A stretch of DNA of 64,000 nt. It comes from Pseudaquabacterium pictum (GTDB lineage Bacteria; Pseudomonadota; Gammaproteobacteria; Burkholderiales; Burkholderiaceae_C). Below, one piece after another: positions 18,779 through 28,915 of the stretch. The notes beneath the pieces are model-generated. The model was not told the origin of the DNA. It did not search any database and saw nothing but the letters and a program-made list of their open reading frames with translations. Within the stretch, counting starts at the first letter, position 1. Each line of letters starts with the position of its first letter. The stretch spans positions 62,001 through 126,000 of the forward strand of contig NZ_BJCL01000010.1 in assembly GCF_005403045.1 (NCBI RefSeq), read 5' to 3'. Position numbers and translations under genes: made by a program.

Positions 18779-20026
18779 ATGAACCTGCCCGCCCTGCCTC
18801 CGTCCACCTGCGATGTGCTGGTGGTGGGCGCCGGCCCCGCCGGCAGCGCCTGCGCCCAGTGGCTGGCGCGCCAGGGCTTGCAGGTGGTGCTGGTCGACCA
18901 GCATGACTTCCCGCGCGACAAGGTCTGCGGCGACGGCCTGATCCCCGATGCCCACCACGCGCTGCAACGCCTGGGCGTGCTGGCCGAGGTGATGGCCCAG
19001 GCCCAGCCGGCCAGCCATGTGGGCTGCATCGGCGGCCTGGGGGGCCGGGTGGATGTGCCCGGCCAGCTGGCCGTGCTGCCACGCAGGCAGCTCGACGACA
19101 TCCTCAAGCGCGCCGCCGAGCGGGCCGGCGCGCGGTTCTTCGCGCCCTGGCGTTTCGAGGCGCCGCTGCTGGACGGCGAGGGCGACGCCGCCCCGGTGGT
19201 GGGCGCGCGGTTGAAGTCGACCACCGCCGGCTTGCACGAGGTGCGCGCCCGCTGGGTGGTGCTGGCCACCGGCGCGGTGCCGCGGGCGCTGATGGCCGCC
19301 GGCCTGTGCACCCGCCACACGCCCAGCGGCGTGGCCCTGCGCGGCTATGTGCACCATCCCGGTCTGGTGGGCCGGGTGACGGCGCTGGAGGTGGTCTGGC
19401 ACAAGCAGTTGCGCAAGGGCTACGGCTGGATCTTTCCCTGCCCGGGCGGCATGTTCAACATCGGCGTGGGCCTGGCCCACAGCCATGGCCGCCAGGTGGC
19501 CGGCCGCGCCACGATGGAAGACGTGAACCTGCGCGAGATGATGGCCGCCTTCGGCCGCATCCATGCGCCCGCCGGCGAGTTGCTGGCCCATGGCACGTCG
19601 CAGGGCGACTGGAAGGGCGCGCCGCTGCGCTGCTCGCTGGAAGGCGCGCGCTTCAGCCGCGCCGGCCTGCTGGTCACCGGCGAGGCAGCCGGCAGCACCT
19701 ACGCCTTCACCGGCGAGGGCATCGGCAAGGCCATGGAGACCGGCATCCTGGCCGCCGAGGCCCTGCTGGCCGGCGCGGCCGAGCCGGAGGCCGCCACCCG
19801 CGCCCGCTACGAGGCCACGCTGGCGGCGCTGAAGCCGCGCTTCGACCTCTACGAGCGTGCCAACAAGGTCAACGACCACCCCTGGCTGGCGGACCTGCTG
19901 ATCTGGCGCGCCAACCGCAGCCCGCGCATCCTGCAGCGCATGGCCGGCGTGCTGGAGGAAACCGGCAACCCCGGCAACCTGGTGTCGCTGCGCGGCCTGA
20001 CACGGCTGTTCCTTCCGATCCGCTGA
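18779..20026 (+). CDS. FAD-dependent oxidoreductase, geranylgeranyl-reductase-like
   Basis: 415 residues. N-terminal Rossmann FAD site VVGAGPAGSACAQWLA (about 15-30) and DKVCGDGL, a segment typical of the geranylgeranyl reductase branch of p-hydroxybenzoate hydroxylase-fold flavoproteins. A second FAD motif, LVTGEAAGSTYAFTGEGI, lies at about 300. Relatives reduce isoprenoid chains, including the phytyl tail of bacteriochlorophyll (BchP). This protein is more divergent, and proximity to bchE/bchJ is only 12 kb, so I do not name it bchP. It is followed 17 bases later by the amidotransferase gene. Confidence 0.8.
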   Translation: MNLPALPPSTCDVLVVGAGPAGSACAQWLARQGLQVVLVDQHDFPRDKVCGDGLIPDAHHALQRLGVLAEVMAQAQPASHVGCIGGLGGRVDVPGQLAVLPRRQLDDILKRAAERAGARFFAPWRFEAPLLDGEGDAAPVVGARLKSTTAGLHEVRARWVVLATGAVPRALMAAGLCTRHTPSGVALRGYVHHPGLVGRVTALEVVWHKQLRKGYGWIFPCPGGMFNIGVGLAHSHGRQVAGRATMEDVNLREMMAAFGRIHAPAGELLAHGTSQGDWKGAPLRCSLEGARFSRAGLLVTGEAAGSTYAFTGEGIGKAMETGILAAEALLAGAAEPEAATRARYEATLAALKPRFDLYERANKVNDHPWLADLLIWRANRSPRILQRMAGVLEETGNPGNLVSLRGLTRLFLPIR

Positions 20027-20043
20027 CCACGGCCCGTCCTGCC

Positions 20044-20796
20044 ATGTGCCAGCTGCTGGGGATGAACGCCAACACGCCGACCGACGTGATGTTCTCCTTC
20101 GCCGGCCTGGCCACCCGCGCCGACGAGCACAAGGACGGCTTCGGCATCGCCTTCTTCGAAGACCCGGGCCTGCGGCTGTTCGTCGACCACCACAGCGCGC
20201 GGCAGTCGCCGGTGGCCGAGCTGGTCAAGCGCTACCCCATCCGCAGCGGCAATGTCATCGCCCACATCCGCAAGGCCACCCAGGGCAAGGTGGCGCTGCA
20301 GAACACCCACCCCTTCATGCGCGAGCTGTGGGGCCGCTACTGGGTGATGGCGCACAACGGCGACCTGAAAGGTTTCCAGCCGCGGCTGCACGGCAGCTTC
20401 CGCCCGGTGGGCGGCACCGACAGCGAGCTGGCCTTCTGCTGGCTGATGCAGGAGCTGGCCAAGGCCCATGCCAGCGTGCCGCCCATCGACGAGCTGACCC
20501 GCACCCTGGCCGAGCTGCTGCCCATCCCGGCGCGCCACGGCACCTTCAATTGCCTGCTGAGCAATGGCCAGGCGCTGTGGGCCCACTGCAGCACCCACCT
20601 GCACTGGCTGCACCGGGCCCACCCCTTCGGCGCGGCGCATCTGGCCGACGAGGACCTGAGCGTCGACTTCGGCCCGCTGACCACCCCCGGCGACCGCGTG
20701 GCCCTGGTGGCCACCCAGCCGCTGACCACCGGCGAGCCCTGGGTGGCGATGGGGACGGGGGAGCTGCGGGTGTTCGTCGACGGGAAGGCCGTCTGA
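20044..20796 (+). CDS. class II glutamine amidotransferase (YafJ-like)
   Basis: 250 residues beginning MCQLLGMN, so Cys2 becomes the N-terminal Ntn nucleophile once Met is removed. Gln-binding and oxyanion residues are visible in GNVIAHIRKAT, VMAHNGDL and GTDSELAF. There is no synthase domain, so it matches stand-alone YafJ/YwaB-type amidotransferases of unknown acceptor. It probably shares the transcript of the preceding FAD oxidoreductase. Confidence 0.87.
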   Translation: MCQLLGMNANTPTDVMFSFAGLATRADEHKDGFGIAFFEDPGLRLFVDHHSARQSPVAELVKRYPIRSGNVIAHIRKATQGKVALQNTHPFMRELWGRYWVMAHNGDLKGFQPRLHGSFRPVGGTDSELAFCWLMQELAKAHASVPPIDELTRTLAELLPIPARHGTFNCLLSNGQALWAHCSTHLHWLHRAHPFGAAHLADEDLSVDFGPLTTPGDRVALVATQPLTTGEPWVAMGTGELRVFVDGKAV

Positions 20797-20818
20797 GCGG
20801 CTGTGTCCAGCGCCGGCT

Positions 20819-22264
20819 TCAGCGGGCCGTGCGCTGCAGCGCGCCGACCCAACTTGGTGGATTGACCAGCGGGCTGGTGGCCCTGGGGTGCACGTACTCC
20901 TGCCGCGGCGTCAGGCGCCCGGCCAGGTCAGCATCCGCCACGGGGCTGTAGGCCAGGTCGTCGCCAGGGCGGTGCAGGCTGTAGTCGAACCGGCTGGGTT
21001 GCGTCAGCGCCGTCGCATCCACCTGCTTGTCGCCCCGGCGTTCCAGCCTGGCCTTGCTGCGCAGCGTCCCGGGGCCGACGTACAGATTGTTCGTCGACAG
21101 GACGCGGTCTGCGCCGGCGGCGACCGCCAGAAAGACGCCGCCGTCCGGATCGTCGTTGACGATGGTGTTGCTGGCCAGGTACAGCGCACTCCCGGGCCAG
21201 GTGTAGCCCTCGGCGCCCATCGAGACCATGGTGCCGTTCTCGGTGCCGGCCTGCTGCTGGATCAGGTTGCCCACGACGACGGCCTCGCCGCCGTTGGGAA
21301 ACTCCAGCTCATAGGAGGCGCGGCCGCCCGGCTCATCCGTCAGGCGGTTGTAGGCGATGGTGTTGTGGCGCGCACGGCTCTTGATGAGGTGGCCGACGCC
21401 GGCATGGTGAAAGTAGCTGCCCCGCACCGTCAGCGCAGCGATGCTGCCCACATACAGGTTGTGGCCCCAGCGCCCCGGCACGCGGCTGTAGGCGAACTCG
21501 CTCGCCTCGATGGTCAGCGTCGCGTCCGCCATGGTCTCCCTGCCGCCGGTCAGCAACCCCATCTGGTTGCCCCAGAACAGGCAGCCGCGCAGCCGCAGCT
21601 GGCCGCCCTCGAACCGGATGCCGGCACCGTTCTGGTCCTCGGCCGTCGCGCCGATGAAGTCGATGTTCGAGATGTCGAAGACGCCGTTGCGGATCACCCA
21701 GATCGCCTTGCCCTCGGCCACACGACCATCGGCGTGGAGACGGGCCGCACCGTTCACGCCGCGGATGGTCAGGCGCCGTTGTGGCCAGACGGTCACATCC
21801 TGGCGGTAGTCGCCGGCCTCGATCTCGACCACATCGCCGTCACCGGCAACCTTGGCAGCGTCGGCGATGCGCCGCAGCGGACCCGTGGGCGACACACGCC
21901 AGACGCGGGCACCCGGGGCCGCGGGTTCCGGTGGCGCTGTCTCGCCGTGCGTGCGCCTGGGCGGCGGGGCGGGGACCGCCATCGGCAGGCAGCTGCGCGC
22001 CTGCGCCGCGGGCGCATCCAGTGCACCGCGGATCCAGTTCATCACCGGCTGCGCGACCGACGCCAGCACCGGGTGGCATGCCAGACGCCGGTCCACGCCG
22101 CCCAGCATCTGATCCAGAGTTTTTTCCGAGTGCTGGTATCCCTGGTGCAGCAGCAGCAGCGCGGCGCCTGACAATGACAGCACCAAGGCGAGCACCCACA
22201 ACCTGATCAGGCCTCTGCACCGCCGGACCGGACGCCTGAGCTTGGGCAGGTGGGCGTTGGTCAC
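20819..22264 (-). CDS. membrane-anchored right-handed parallel beta-helix protein
   Basis: 481 residues from the GTG chosen here; an open frame continues up to 30 codons further and would overlap the divergent carboxypeptidase gene. One transmembrane helix (LWVLALVLSLSGAALLLL) near the N-terminus is followed by a Pro-rich linker and a periplasmic domain. That domain has parallel beta-helix rungs, such as GDGDVVEIEAGDYRQDVTV, RLTIRGVNGAARL, NTIAYNRL and NNLYVGPGTL, characteristic of NosD/pectate-lyase-fold proteins. No catalytic residues can be assigned; a polysaccharide-binding or lyase-like role is possible. It is flanked by convergent and divergent genes and so is monocistronic. Confidence 0.7.
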   Translation of the reverse strand: MTNAHLPKLRRPVRRCRGLIRLWVLALVLSLSGAALLLLHQGYQHSEKTLDQMLGGVDRRLACHPVLASVAQPVMNWIRGALDAPAAQARSCLPMAVPAPPPRRTHGETAPPEPAAPGARVWRVSPTGPLRRIADAAKVAGDGDVVEIEAGDYRQDVTVWPQRRLTIRGVNGAARLHADGRVAEGKAIWVIRNGVFDISNIDFIGATAEDQNGAGIRFEGGQLRLRGCLFWGNQMGLLTGGRETMADATLTIEASEFAYSRVPGRWGHNLYVGSIAALTVRGSYFHHAGVGHLIKSRARHNTIAYNRLTDEPGGRASYELEFPNGGEAVVVGNLIQQQAGTENGTMVSMGAEGYTWPGSALYLASNTIVNDDPDGGVFLAVAAGADRVLSTNNLYVGPGTLRSKARLERRGDKQVDATALTQPSRFDYSLHRPGDDLAYSPVADADLAGRLTPRQEYVHPRATSPLVNPPSWVGALQRTAR

Positions 22265-22347
22265 GAGTTCGGTGCTGTGGTTACCGTGGTGCCTGCATTC
22301 TCTTACCCTTGCCCGCTGCCGCCCTTGCGGCATGCGTCCCAGCGAAC

Positions 22348-24042
22348 ATGCCATCCCTGCCCAGCCCCCGCTTCGACACCTTCTACCGCCATGCCGAGCT
22401 GCAGCGCCTGCTCGGCGACTACGCCAGCGCCCGGCCCGACCTGGTCGACGTGCGGGTCCTGGGCAAGAGCCACGAGGGGCGCGACATCCCGCTGGTGGTG
22501 CTGACCAACACCGCCACCGGCGACGACGAGGACAAGCCGGCGATCTGGGTGGACGGCAACATCCATGCCGGTGAGCTGACCGCCAGCACCGCCTGCCTGT
22601 ACTGGCTGCACCAGCTGGTCGCCGGCCATGGCAGCGACGGCGCCATCACCGAGCTGCTGGACACCCGCGTCGTCTACCTCTGCCCGCGGCTCAACCCCGA
22701 CGGCGCCGAGCTGGCGCTGGCCGACAAGCCGCGCTTCATCCGCTCCTCCACCCGGCCCTATCCGTACGACGAGCAGCCGGTGGACGGTCTGAACGTCGAG
22801 GACATCGACGGCGACGGCCGCGTGCTGCAGATGCGCGTGCCCGACCCCCACGGCCCCTGGAAGAGCCACCCCGACGAACCGCGGCTGATGATCCCCCGCG
22901 AGCCGGGCGAGTTCGGCGGCAGCTACTGGCGGGTGATGCCCGAGGGCACGATCACCAACTTCGACGGCCTTCAGATCCAGGTCAACCGCGACCGCGAAGG
23001 CCTGGACCTCAACCGCAACTTCCCCGCCTTCTGGCGGCAGGAGCATGAGCAGGTGGGCGCCGGCCCGTACCCCACGAGCGAGCCCGAGGTGCGGGCGATG
23101 GTCGACTTCATCGTCAAGCATCCCAACATCGGCGCGGCCGTGAGCTTCCACACGCATTCCGGCGTGATCCTGCGGCCCATGGGCACGGTGGCCGACGAGC
23201 ACATGACGCCCGAGGACCTGTGGATGATCAAGCGCCTGTCGGACATCGGCGCCAAGCTCACCGGCTACCCCGCGGTCAGCACCTTCCACGACTTCAAGTA
23301 CCACCCCAAGGAGATCATCACCGGCACGCAAGACTGGGTCTACGAGCACCTGGGCGCGCTGTTCTGGACGGTGGAGATCTGGGCCCCCAACAAGGAGGCC
23401 GGCATCGACAAGTACGACTGGGTGCACTGGTACCGCGACCACCCGCCCGAAGACGACCTGAAGCTGCTGAAGTGGAGCGACGAGCAGTGCGGCGGCAACG
23501 CCCATGTCACCTGGTACCCGTTCCGCCACCCGCAGCTGGGCATGGTGGAGCTGGGCGGCTGGGACCGGCTGAACTACTGGCGCAACCCGCCGCCGCACCT
23601 GCGCGAGCGCGAAGCGGCCCGCTTCCCGGCCTGGCTGACGCAGATCGGCCTGGCCCTGCCCAAGCTGGAGGTGCTGCGCGCCGAGGTGCGCAACCTGGGC
23701 GGCGACAGCTGGCGCATCCGCTTCGCCGTGGCCAATGCCGGCTACCTGCCCAGCTACGTGACCAAGCGCGCGCTGGAGCGCAAGGTGGCGCGCGGCGTGG
23801 TCTTCGAGCTGCACCCGCCGCCGGGCCTGGCCCTGCAGACCGGCCGCTACCGCATCGAGGGCGCGCAGCTGGAAGGCCATGCCGCGCCCAATTCGCTGCA
23901 GGCCTTCCTGCCCAGCCGGCAGATCACCGGTGACCGGGCGGTGGCTGAATGGGTGGTCACCGCGCCGCACGGCACCCGGGTGGCCTTGACGGCCACCGCC
24001 GACCGCGCCGGCACGGTGCGCACCGAGGTCACGCTGGACTGA
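22348..24042 (+). CDS. M14 family zinc carboxypeptidase
   Basis: 564 residues, no signal peptide at the ATG chosen. Peptidase M14 domain with zinc ligands His73 and Glu76 in NIHAGE, a third His in SFHTHSG, NRDREGLDLNRNFP with substrate-binding Asn/Arg, and the catalytic Glu in TVEIWAPN. The C-terminal 130 residues form a beta-sandwich-like extension (LEVLRAEVRNLGG ...). It matches a group of large bacterial M14 enzymes of unknown substrate. Its last 14 bases overlap the 3' end of the convergent hybrid kinase gene. Confidence 0.88.
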   Translation: MPSLPSPRFDTFYRHAELQRLLGDYASARPDLVDVRVLGKSHEGRDIPLVVLTNTATGDDEDKPAIWVDGNIHAGELTASTACLYWLHQLVAGHGSDGAITELLDTRVVYLCPRLNPDGAELALADKPRFIRSSTRPYPYDEQPVDGLNVEDIDGDGRVLQMRVPDPHGPWKSHPDEPRLMIPREPGEFGGSYWRVMPEGTITNFDGLQIQVNRDREGLDLNRNFPAFWRQEHEQVGAGPYPTSEPEVRAMVDFIVKHPNIGAAVSFHTHSGVILRPMGTVADEHMTPEDLWMIKRLSDIGAKLTGYPAVSTFHDFKYHPKEIITGTQDWVYEHLGALFWTVEIWAPNKEAGIDKYDWVHWYRDHPPEDDLKLLKWSDEQCGGNAHVTWYPFRHPQLGMVELGGWDRLNYWRNPPPHLREREAARFPAWLTQIGLALPKLEVLRAEVRNLGGDSWRIRFAVANAGYLPSYVTKRALERKVARGVVFELHPPPGLALQTGRYRIEGAQLEGHAAPNSLQAFLPSRQITGDRAVAEWVVTAPHGTRVALTATADRAGTVRTEVTLD

Positions 24043-27000
24043 CCGGCACCCCGGCCCGCGGCTGCCGCGCGGCCAGGGCGCGCAGCAGCGCCGCCTGCAG
24101 CCGGCCGGGGTCGATCGGCTTGGTCAGGAAGTCGGTCATGCCGTGCTGCAGGGCCTGGGCCCGTTCGCTGACCAGCGCGCCGGCGGTCAGCGCGATCACC
24201 GGCAGCACGGCAGCGGGGTACTGCCGGCGCAGCTGCGCGGTGGCCTCGTAGCCGCTCATGCCGGGCATCTGCACATCCATCAGCACCGCGTCGAACATCC
24301 AGCCCTCGGCGGCGGCGCGGTCCACCGCGGCCAGCGCCCGCGCGCCATCCGTGGCCTGGGTCACCTGCACGCCCCAGTCGCCGAGCAGGGCCTCGCCCAC
24401 CAGCATGTTCACCGCGTTGTCCTCCACCAGCAGCACGCGGGCGCCGCGCAGCCGGTCGTCGGGCCCGGCGGCGGCATCGGGCCGGGCCGCCGCAGGAGCC
24501 GGTGGCAGCGGCAGCTCGGCATGGAAGCAGCTGCCCGCGCCGGGTTGGCTGACCACGCCCACGCTGCCGCCCATCAGCGCGGCCAGCTCGCGGCAGATCG
24601 ACAGGCCCAGGCCGGTGCCGCCGTGGCGGCGGGTGGTCGAGGCATCGGCCTGGGTGAAGGGCTGGAACAGCCGCGCCTGGGTGGCGGCATCCAGGCCGGG
24701 CCCGGTGTCCTGCACCTCGAAGCGCACCCGCTCGCCAGGCAGCGCCCGGGCCACCAGCCGCACCGTGCCCTGGCGGGTGAACTTCAGGGCGTTGTGCAGG
24801 AAGTTGGCCAGCACCTGGCGCAGCCGCAGCGCATCACCCAGCACCAGCGGCGGCAGCGCCGGGTCGATGTCGGCCTGGAAGTCCAGGCCCTGGTGTTCGG
24901 CCAGCGCGCCGTAGGCCTGCTGCAGGCTGCGCAGCAGCACCGGCAGGTCGAACGCTGCCTGCTCCAGCTGCAGCTTGCCGGCCTCGATCTTGGCCAGGTC
25001 GAGGATGTCCGACAGGATGGTCGACAACAGCTGGGCGCTGTCGTCGATCTGCGCCAGGTACTGCTGCAGTCGCTCGGGCGGCAGGCCGGGCTGGCGGGCC
25101 AGCCGGGCCAGCCCGGTCAGGCCGTTGAGCGGCGTGCGGATCTCGTGGCTGGTGTTGGCCAGGAAGTCGCTCTTGGCCCGGCTGGCCGCCTCGGCGGCGT
25201 CCAGCGCGCGGGCCAGGGCCTCGGCGGCCTGGCGCTGCTCGGTCACGTCCTCGGCGATCCAGATGGTGCCGGCGGTGGTCGGCTGCAGGGGGTCGATGGC
25301 CTTGGCGCGCAGGCGGGCCTGGAAGAGGCTGCCGTCGCGCCGGGCCATGCGCCACTCGGTGTCGACCGCCTCGCCACGCGACAGCGCCGGGCCCAGCGCC
25401 GCTGTCAGTGCCGCATAGTCGTCGTCGGAGCCGAACACGCTGCGGCCCGGCTGGCCGACCAGGCCGCCCGGCGGCCAGCCGAACATCTGCTCGAACTGCG
25501 CATTGGCCATCTCGAAGCGCTGTGTCCGGGTGAAGGCGATGCCCACCGAGGCATTACCGAGGATGGCCTCGCGCTCCAGCCGCACGCGGTTGGCCTCGGT
25601 CATGTCGCGGGCATTGAGCAGCGTGTATTGGCGGCCTTCGACCTGCAGTCGCGTCGCAGCCAGCATCAGCGGCACGGTGCGGCGGTCCTTGGTCACCAGT
25701 TCCACCAGCATGTCCGGCCGCGCGCCGGGCTGGTCCAGCGCCTCGGTGATGCGCGTGCGCTGGGCCGGGTCGCGCCACAGGCCCAGCTCCAGCGAGTTGC
25801 GGCCCACCACCTCGCCGCTGTCGTAGCCCAGCACCCTGGTGAAGCTGCTGTTGACCATGACATAGCGGCCCTCGGGCATGTCGGTCAGCGCGATCAGGTC
25901 TGGGCTCATCGCCACCACGGAGGACAGCAGGGTCTGGGTGCGCGCCAGCGCGCTGGCGGCCTCCAGCCGGGCGGTCTCGTCGTTGGTGATCGACAGCACC
26001 GCCGGCGCGTCGCCATGGCCGGTGCGCACGTCGACGCTGGAGACGGTGAAGCGGCGGCCGGCGGTGTCGTGCACCGACAGCAGCGTCTGCGGCAATGCCG
26101 CGCCGGGCGGCAGCGCCGCGACCGCCTGCAGCCGGTCCTGCGCCGCGTTTCGGTCGTCCTCGGCCATGTGGTCCTGCAGCAGGTGCCGGCCGATCATGCC
26201 GCTCACCGAGGCGTAGCCGAACAGCTGTGCCGCCGCCCGGTTGGCATCCAGCACCACGCCGTCGCGGTGCAGCGTCAGCGCGGTGGGCAAGATGTCGAAC
26301 AGCTCGCGATACCGGGCCTCGGAGCGCGCCTGCGCGGCGCGTGCCTGGTGCTCTGCCGTCACATCCCGCGACACGCCCCAGTAGCCGAGGAACTTACCAG
26401 TGGCGCTGAACCGCGGCTCGGCATTGAGCATGAAGTGCGAGACGATGCCGTTGCGGTCCCAGGCGGTGGCCAGGTCGCGCAGCGGCTGGCGCGCCTGCAT
26501 CGCCTGCTGCAGCTGCACGGCTGCATCGGCGTCCAGACCCACATTGGTCAGCTGCCAGGGCCGGGCGCCGGGCGGGTGGCGCATCGGCACGAATGCGCCG
26601 GCCGTGTTGCGCCAGGTGGCCGCCGTCAGCGCCAGGTCGGGGCCGGTCTCCCAGTAGGCCGAGGTGGCCATGCCCAGCAGGCCGCGGAAGCGCTGCTCGC
26701 GGTGCGTGGCGGCATCGGCATGGCTGCGCAGCGCTTGGGCCACCGCATGCCCCACCAGCGCGCCGGCGGTGATGCTGGCGCAATGCAGCACCAGGCGCTG
26801 CGGCAGGCTGGGTGCCAGGTCCAGTGTCGGCTGCGGCAGCCAGCCGGCCCACTCCGCCGCGCCCAGGCCCAGCACCACCGCCATCGCGCTGCCGCTGGCC
26901 AGCAGTGACCGCCGTGCCGGGTGCAGCGCATGCAGCATGCAGGCCGCCATGCCGAAGAACAGCAGGCCGGGCGTCTGCAGGCCCCAGCCGCTGTTGAGCC

Positions 27001-27310
27001 CCACGCCGGCCACCACGACGATGCCACCCAGCACCAGCGGCAGCAGGGCCCGGCCACTCTGCGTCTCCGGCAGGCGCATGGCCCGCCAGGCCAACCAGGC
27101 CAGCGTGCCGTAGCCCGCCAGCATGGCCAGCCGCAGCGGCACCGGCAGGCGGGTGGCCAGCAGCGGCATGGCCACGGCGCCCATCAGGCACACGGCCAGC
27201 ACCATGGTGAAGAAGGCGCGCTGCATGCAGTGCTGCAGTGCCTCGTAGAGATCCGCCGGGGCAGCGGCAACGACGGCCGGAGCCGCCAATCGGCGCAGTG
27301 GTTCAGCCAT
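24029..27310 (-). CDS. hybrid sensor histidine kinase with multi-pass membrane sensor, PAS domains and receiver
   Basis: 1093 residues. About six hydrophobic helices (30-200) form an N-terminal MASE-like membrane sensor. Then come four PAS/PAC segments (about 205-330, 335-450, 460-570, 580-695), HisKA with TSHEIRTPLNGLTGLA, HATPase with NFLHNALKF, DTGPGLD and GGTGLGLSI, and a C-terminal receiver (LLVEDNAVN; phospho-Asp in VLMDVQMPGMSG; Lys in FLTKPID). No Hpt domain and no adjacent response regulator, so phosphate must go to an unlinked partner. Its 3' end overlaps the carboxypeptidase gene. Confidence 0.9.
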   Translation of the reverse strand: MAEPLRRLAAPAVVAAAPADLYEALQHCMQRAFFTMVLAVCLMGAVAMPLLATRLPVPLRLAMLAGYGTLAWLAWRAMRLPETQSGRALLPLVLGGIVVVAGVGLNSGWGLQTPGLLFFGMAACMLHALHPARRSLLASGSAMAVVLGLGAAEWAGWLPQPTLDLAPSLPQRLVLHCASITAGALVGHAVAQALRSHADAATHREQRFRGLLGMATSAYWETGPDLALTAATWRNTAGAFVPMRHPPGARPWQLTNVGLDADAAVQLQQAMQARQPLRDLATAWDRNGIVSHFMLNAEPRFSATGKFLGYWGVSRDVTAEHQARAAQARSEARYRELFDILPTALTLHRDGVVLDANRAAAQLFGYASVSGMIGRHLLQDHMAEDDRNAAQDRLQAVAALPPGAALPQTLLSVHDTAGRRFTVSSVDVRTGHGDAPAVLSITNDETARLEAASALARTQTLLSSVVAMSPDLIALTDMPEGRYVMVNSSFTRVLGYDSGEVVGRNSLELGLWRDPAQRTRITEALDQPGARPDMLVELVTKDRRTVPLMLAATRLQVEGRQYTLLNARDMTEANRVRLEREAILGNASVGIAFTRTQRFEMANAQFEQMFGWPPGGLVGQPGRSVFGSDDDYAALTAALGPALSRGEAVDTEWRMARRDGSLFQARLRAKAIDPLQPTTAGTIWIAEDVTEQRQAAEALARALDAAEAASRAKSDFLANTSHEIRTPLNGLTGLARLARQPGLPPERLQQYLAQIDDSAQLLSTILSDILDLAKIEAGKLQLEQAAFDLPVLLRSLQQAYGALAEHQGLDFQADIDPALPPLVLGDALRLRQVLANFLHNALKFTRQGTVRLVARALPGERVRFEVQDTGPGLDAATQARLFQPFTQADASTTRRHGGTGLGLSICRELAALMGGSVGVVSQPGAGSCFHAELPLPPAPAAARPDAAAGPDDRLRGARVLLVEDNAVNMLVGEALLGDWGVQVTQATDGARALAAVDRAAAEGWMFDAVLMDVQMPGMSGYEATAQLRRQYPAAVLPVIALTAGALVSERAQALQHGMTDFLTKPIDPGRLQAALLRALAARQPRAGVPVSPA

Positions 27311-27339
27311 GTGGCGTGCGGAGTTCGGGTGGCCCGGGC

Positions 27340-28194
27340 TCAGCCGGCGGTGCGCAGGGCCTGGCGCGTGGCCTCGGCCACCTGCCGTGCGGCCGCGGCG
27401 AAACCGGCGCCACCATCGGCATACAGCACTGCGCGCGACGAGTTCACCACCACCGGCCCGCTGCTCTGCAGGCCCTGGGCGCCACGGCTGCCGCGCCAGC
27501 CCGCGCGCACCGTGGCCTCTGCATCGCCGCCCTGCGCGCCCACGCCGGGGATCAGCAGCGGCAGCGTGGGCGCCAGTTCACGCACCCGGGCGATCTCGGC
27601 CGGGAAGGTGGCGCCCACCACCAGGCCGAGCTGGCCGTTGCGGTTCCAGGGACCGGCGGCCAGGCGGGCGATGTGCTCGTACAGCAGGCTGCCATCCTGC
27701 AGCCGCTGGGCCTGCAGGTCGCTGCCGCCGGGATTGCTGGTGCGGCACAGCAGGATCAGGCCGCGGCCCTCGTGGGCCAGGTAGGGCTCGATCGAGTCGA
27801 AGCCCATGAACGGCGACAGCGTCACCGCATCGGCGCCGTAGCGCACGAAGGCCTCACGCGCGTACTGCGCGGCGGTGCTGCCGATGTCGCCGCGCTTGGC
27901 ATCCAGGATCACCGGCACCGCCGGCGCCACCCGGCGCATGTGGGCCATCAGGCGTTCGAGCTGGTCCTCGGCGCGGTGGGCGGCGAAGTAGGCGATCTGC
28001 GGCTTGAAGGCGCAGACCAGGTCGTGCGTGGCATCGACGATGGCAGCGCAGAAATCGAAGATGCGGCTGGCATCGCCCCGCCAGGCGCCGGGAAAGCGCT
28101 CGGGCTCGGGGTCGAGGCCCACGCAGAGCATGGAGTCGGCCCGGCGCTGGGCGGCCGCCAGCTGCTCGGTGAAAGGGCGCAGGGGGGCAGTCAT
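27340..28194 (-). CDS. pyrF: orotidine 5'-phosphate decarboxylase
   Basis: 284 residues. Last step of UMP synthesis. The length and the sequence [16 protein letters not shown] identify the longer type 2 (PyrF/UraA-like) decarboxylase; Lys and Asp of DAKRGD form the catalytic Lys-Asp charge network. GVGAQGGD near residue 215 is the phosphate loop. The ATG (28192-28194) begins [12 protein letters not shown]; a longer frame upstream is rejected because it is Arg-rich and not family-like. Confidence 0.94.
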   Translation of the reverse strand: MTAPLRPFTEQLAAAQRRADSMLCVGLDPEPERFPGAWRGDASRIFDFCAAIVDATHDLVCAFKPQIAYFAAHRAEDQLERLMAHMRRVAPAVPVILDAKRGDIGSTAAQYAREAFVRYGADAVTLSPFMGFDSIEPYLAHEGRGLILLCRTSNPGGSDLQAQRLQDGSLLYEHIARLAAGPWNRNGQLGLVVGATFPAEIARVRELAPTLPLLIPGVGAQGGDAEATVRAGWRGSRGAQGLQSSGPVVVNSSRAVLYADGGAGFAAAARQVAEATRQALRTAG

Positions 28195-28351
28195 GCGTCC
28201 TATTGTCCCGCGAAGCCCCCGGCGCGCCCGCGCCCCGCCACGTAGGACAAGCACCACAGCGTGACACGGTGCCCGCCGCTGGTCCGGCCGCCGTCGCTTG
28301 CCCACACTGGAAGTCCAGGCCCCCGTGCCGACCACGCTCACCGGACTTCCC

Positions 28352-28912
28352 ATGACCTTCCCCCTCCGCACCTCCGCCCTTGCCGCCGTCCTGTCGCTCA
28401 CCGCCGTGCTGGCCTGGGCCCCGGCCCATGCCGCCCCGATCGGCATGGCCGACTACGCCGCCGGCAAGGCCAAGATCGACGCCGATTTCCAGACCGAGAA
28501 ACTGGCCTGCCGGGCGATGACCGGCAACACCAAGGACGTGTGCCAGGAAGAGGCCAAGGCCAAGGAGAAGAACGCCCGCGCCGCGCTGGAGTTCGGCCAC
28601 ACCGGCAAGGCCGCCGACGAGAAGAAGATGCTCACCGTGCAGGCCGACACGGCCTATGACGTGGCCAAGGAGAAGTGCGACGACCAGGCCGGCAATGCCA
28701 AGGACGTGTGCGTGCAGCAGGCCAAGACGACCCACACCAAGGCCATCGCCGAGCTGAAGCTGGTGAAGGCCGTGGCCGCCGCCGGCCAGGACGCGACCGA
28801 GGCACAGCGCGAGGCCGACCTGAAGCTGGCCAACGAGAAGTGCGACGCCCTGGCTGGCGATGCCAAGTCCAGCTGCCAGAGCACGGCCAAGGCCCGCTAC
28901 GGCAAGAGCTGA
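28352..28912 (+). CDS. secreted coiled-coil protein with three Cys-pair repeats
   Basis: 186 residues. Sec signal ending AHAA, then a Lys/Ala/Glu-rich helical protein with three repeats of an EK.AC/EKC ... C unit: [24 protein letters not shown] and [12 protein letters not shown], each with Cys spaced 12 residues. Relatives in Burkholderiales are hypothetical or loosely called TolA-like envelope proteins. The spacing suits a disulfide across a helical turn pair. It is the second Cys-pair repeat protein in the window (compare 9314-9694) but differs in sequence. The next gene starts three bases after its stop. Confidence 0.75.
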   Translation: MTFPLRTSALAAVLSLTAVLAWAPAHAAPIGMADYAAGKAKIDADFQTEKLACRAMTGNTKDVCQEEAKAKEKNARAALEFGHTGKAADEKKMLTVQADTAYDVAKEKCDDQAGNAKDVCVQQAKTTHTKAIAELKLVKAVAAAGQDATEAQREADLKLANEKCDALAGDAKSSCQSTAKARYGKS

Positions 28913-28915
28913 GCC

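Noticed and set aside
18779-20026. Calling the FAD oxidoreductase bchP (geranylgeranyl reductase of bacteriochlorophyll)
   Set aside because: Only general family motifs are shared, and the gene is not in a photosynthesis cluster.
24143-26908. About 920-codon plus-strand frame opposite the hybrid kinase
   Set aside because: Low-complexity Gln/Arg/Gly-rich; the minus-strand kinase is unambiguous.
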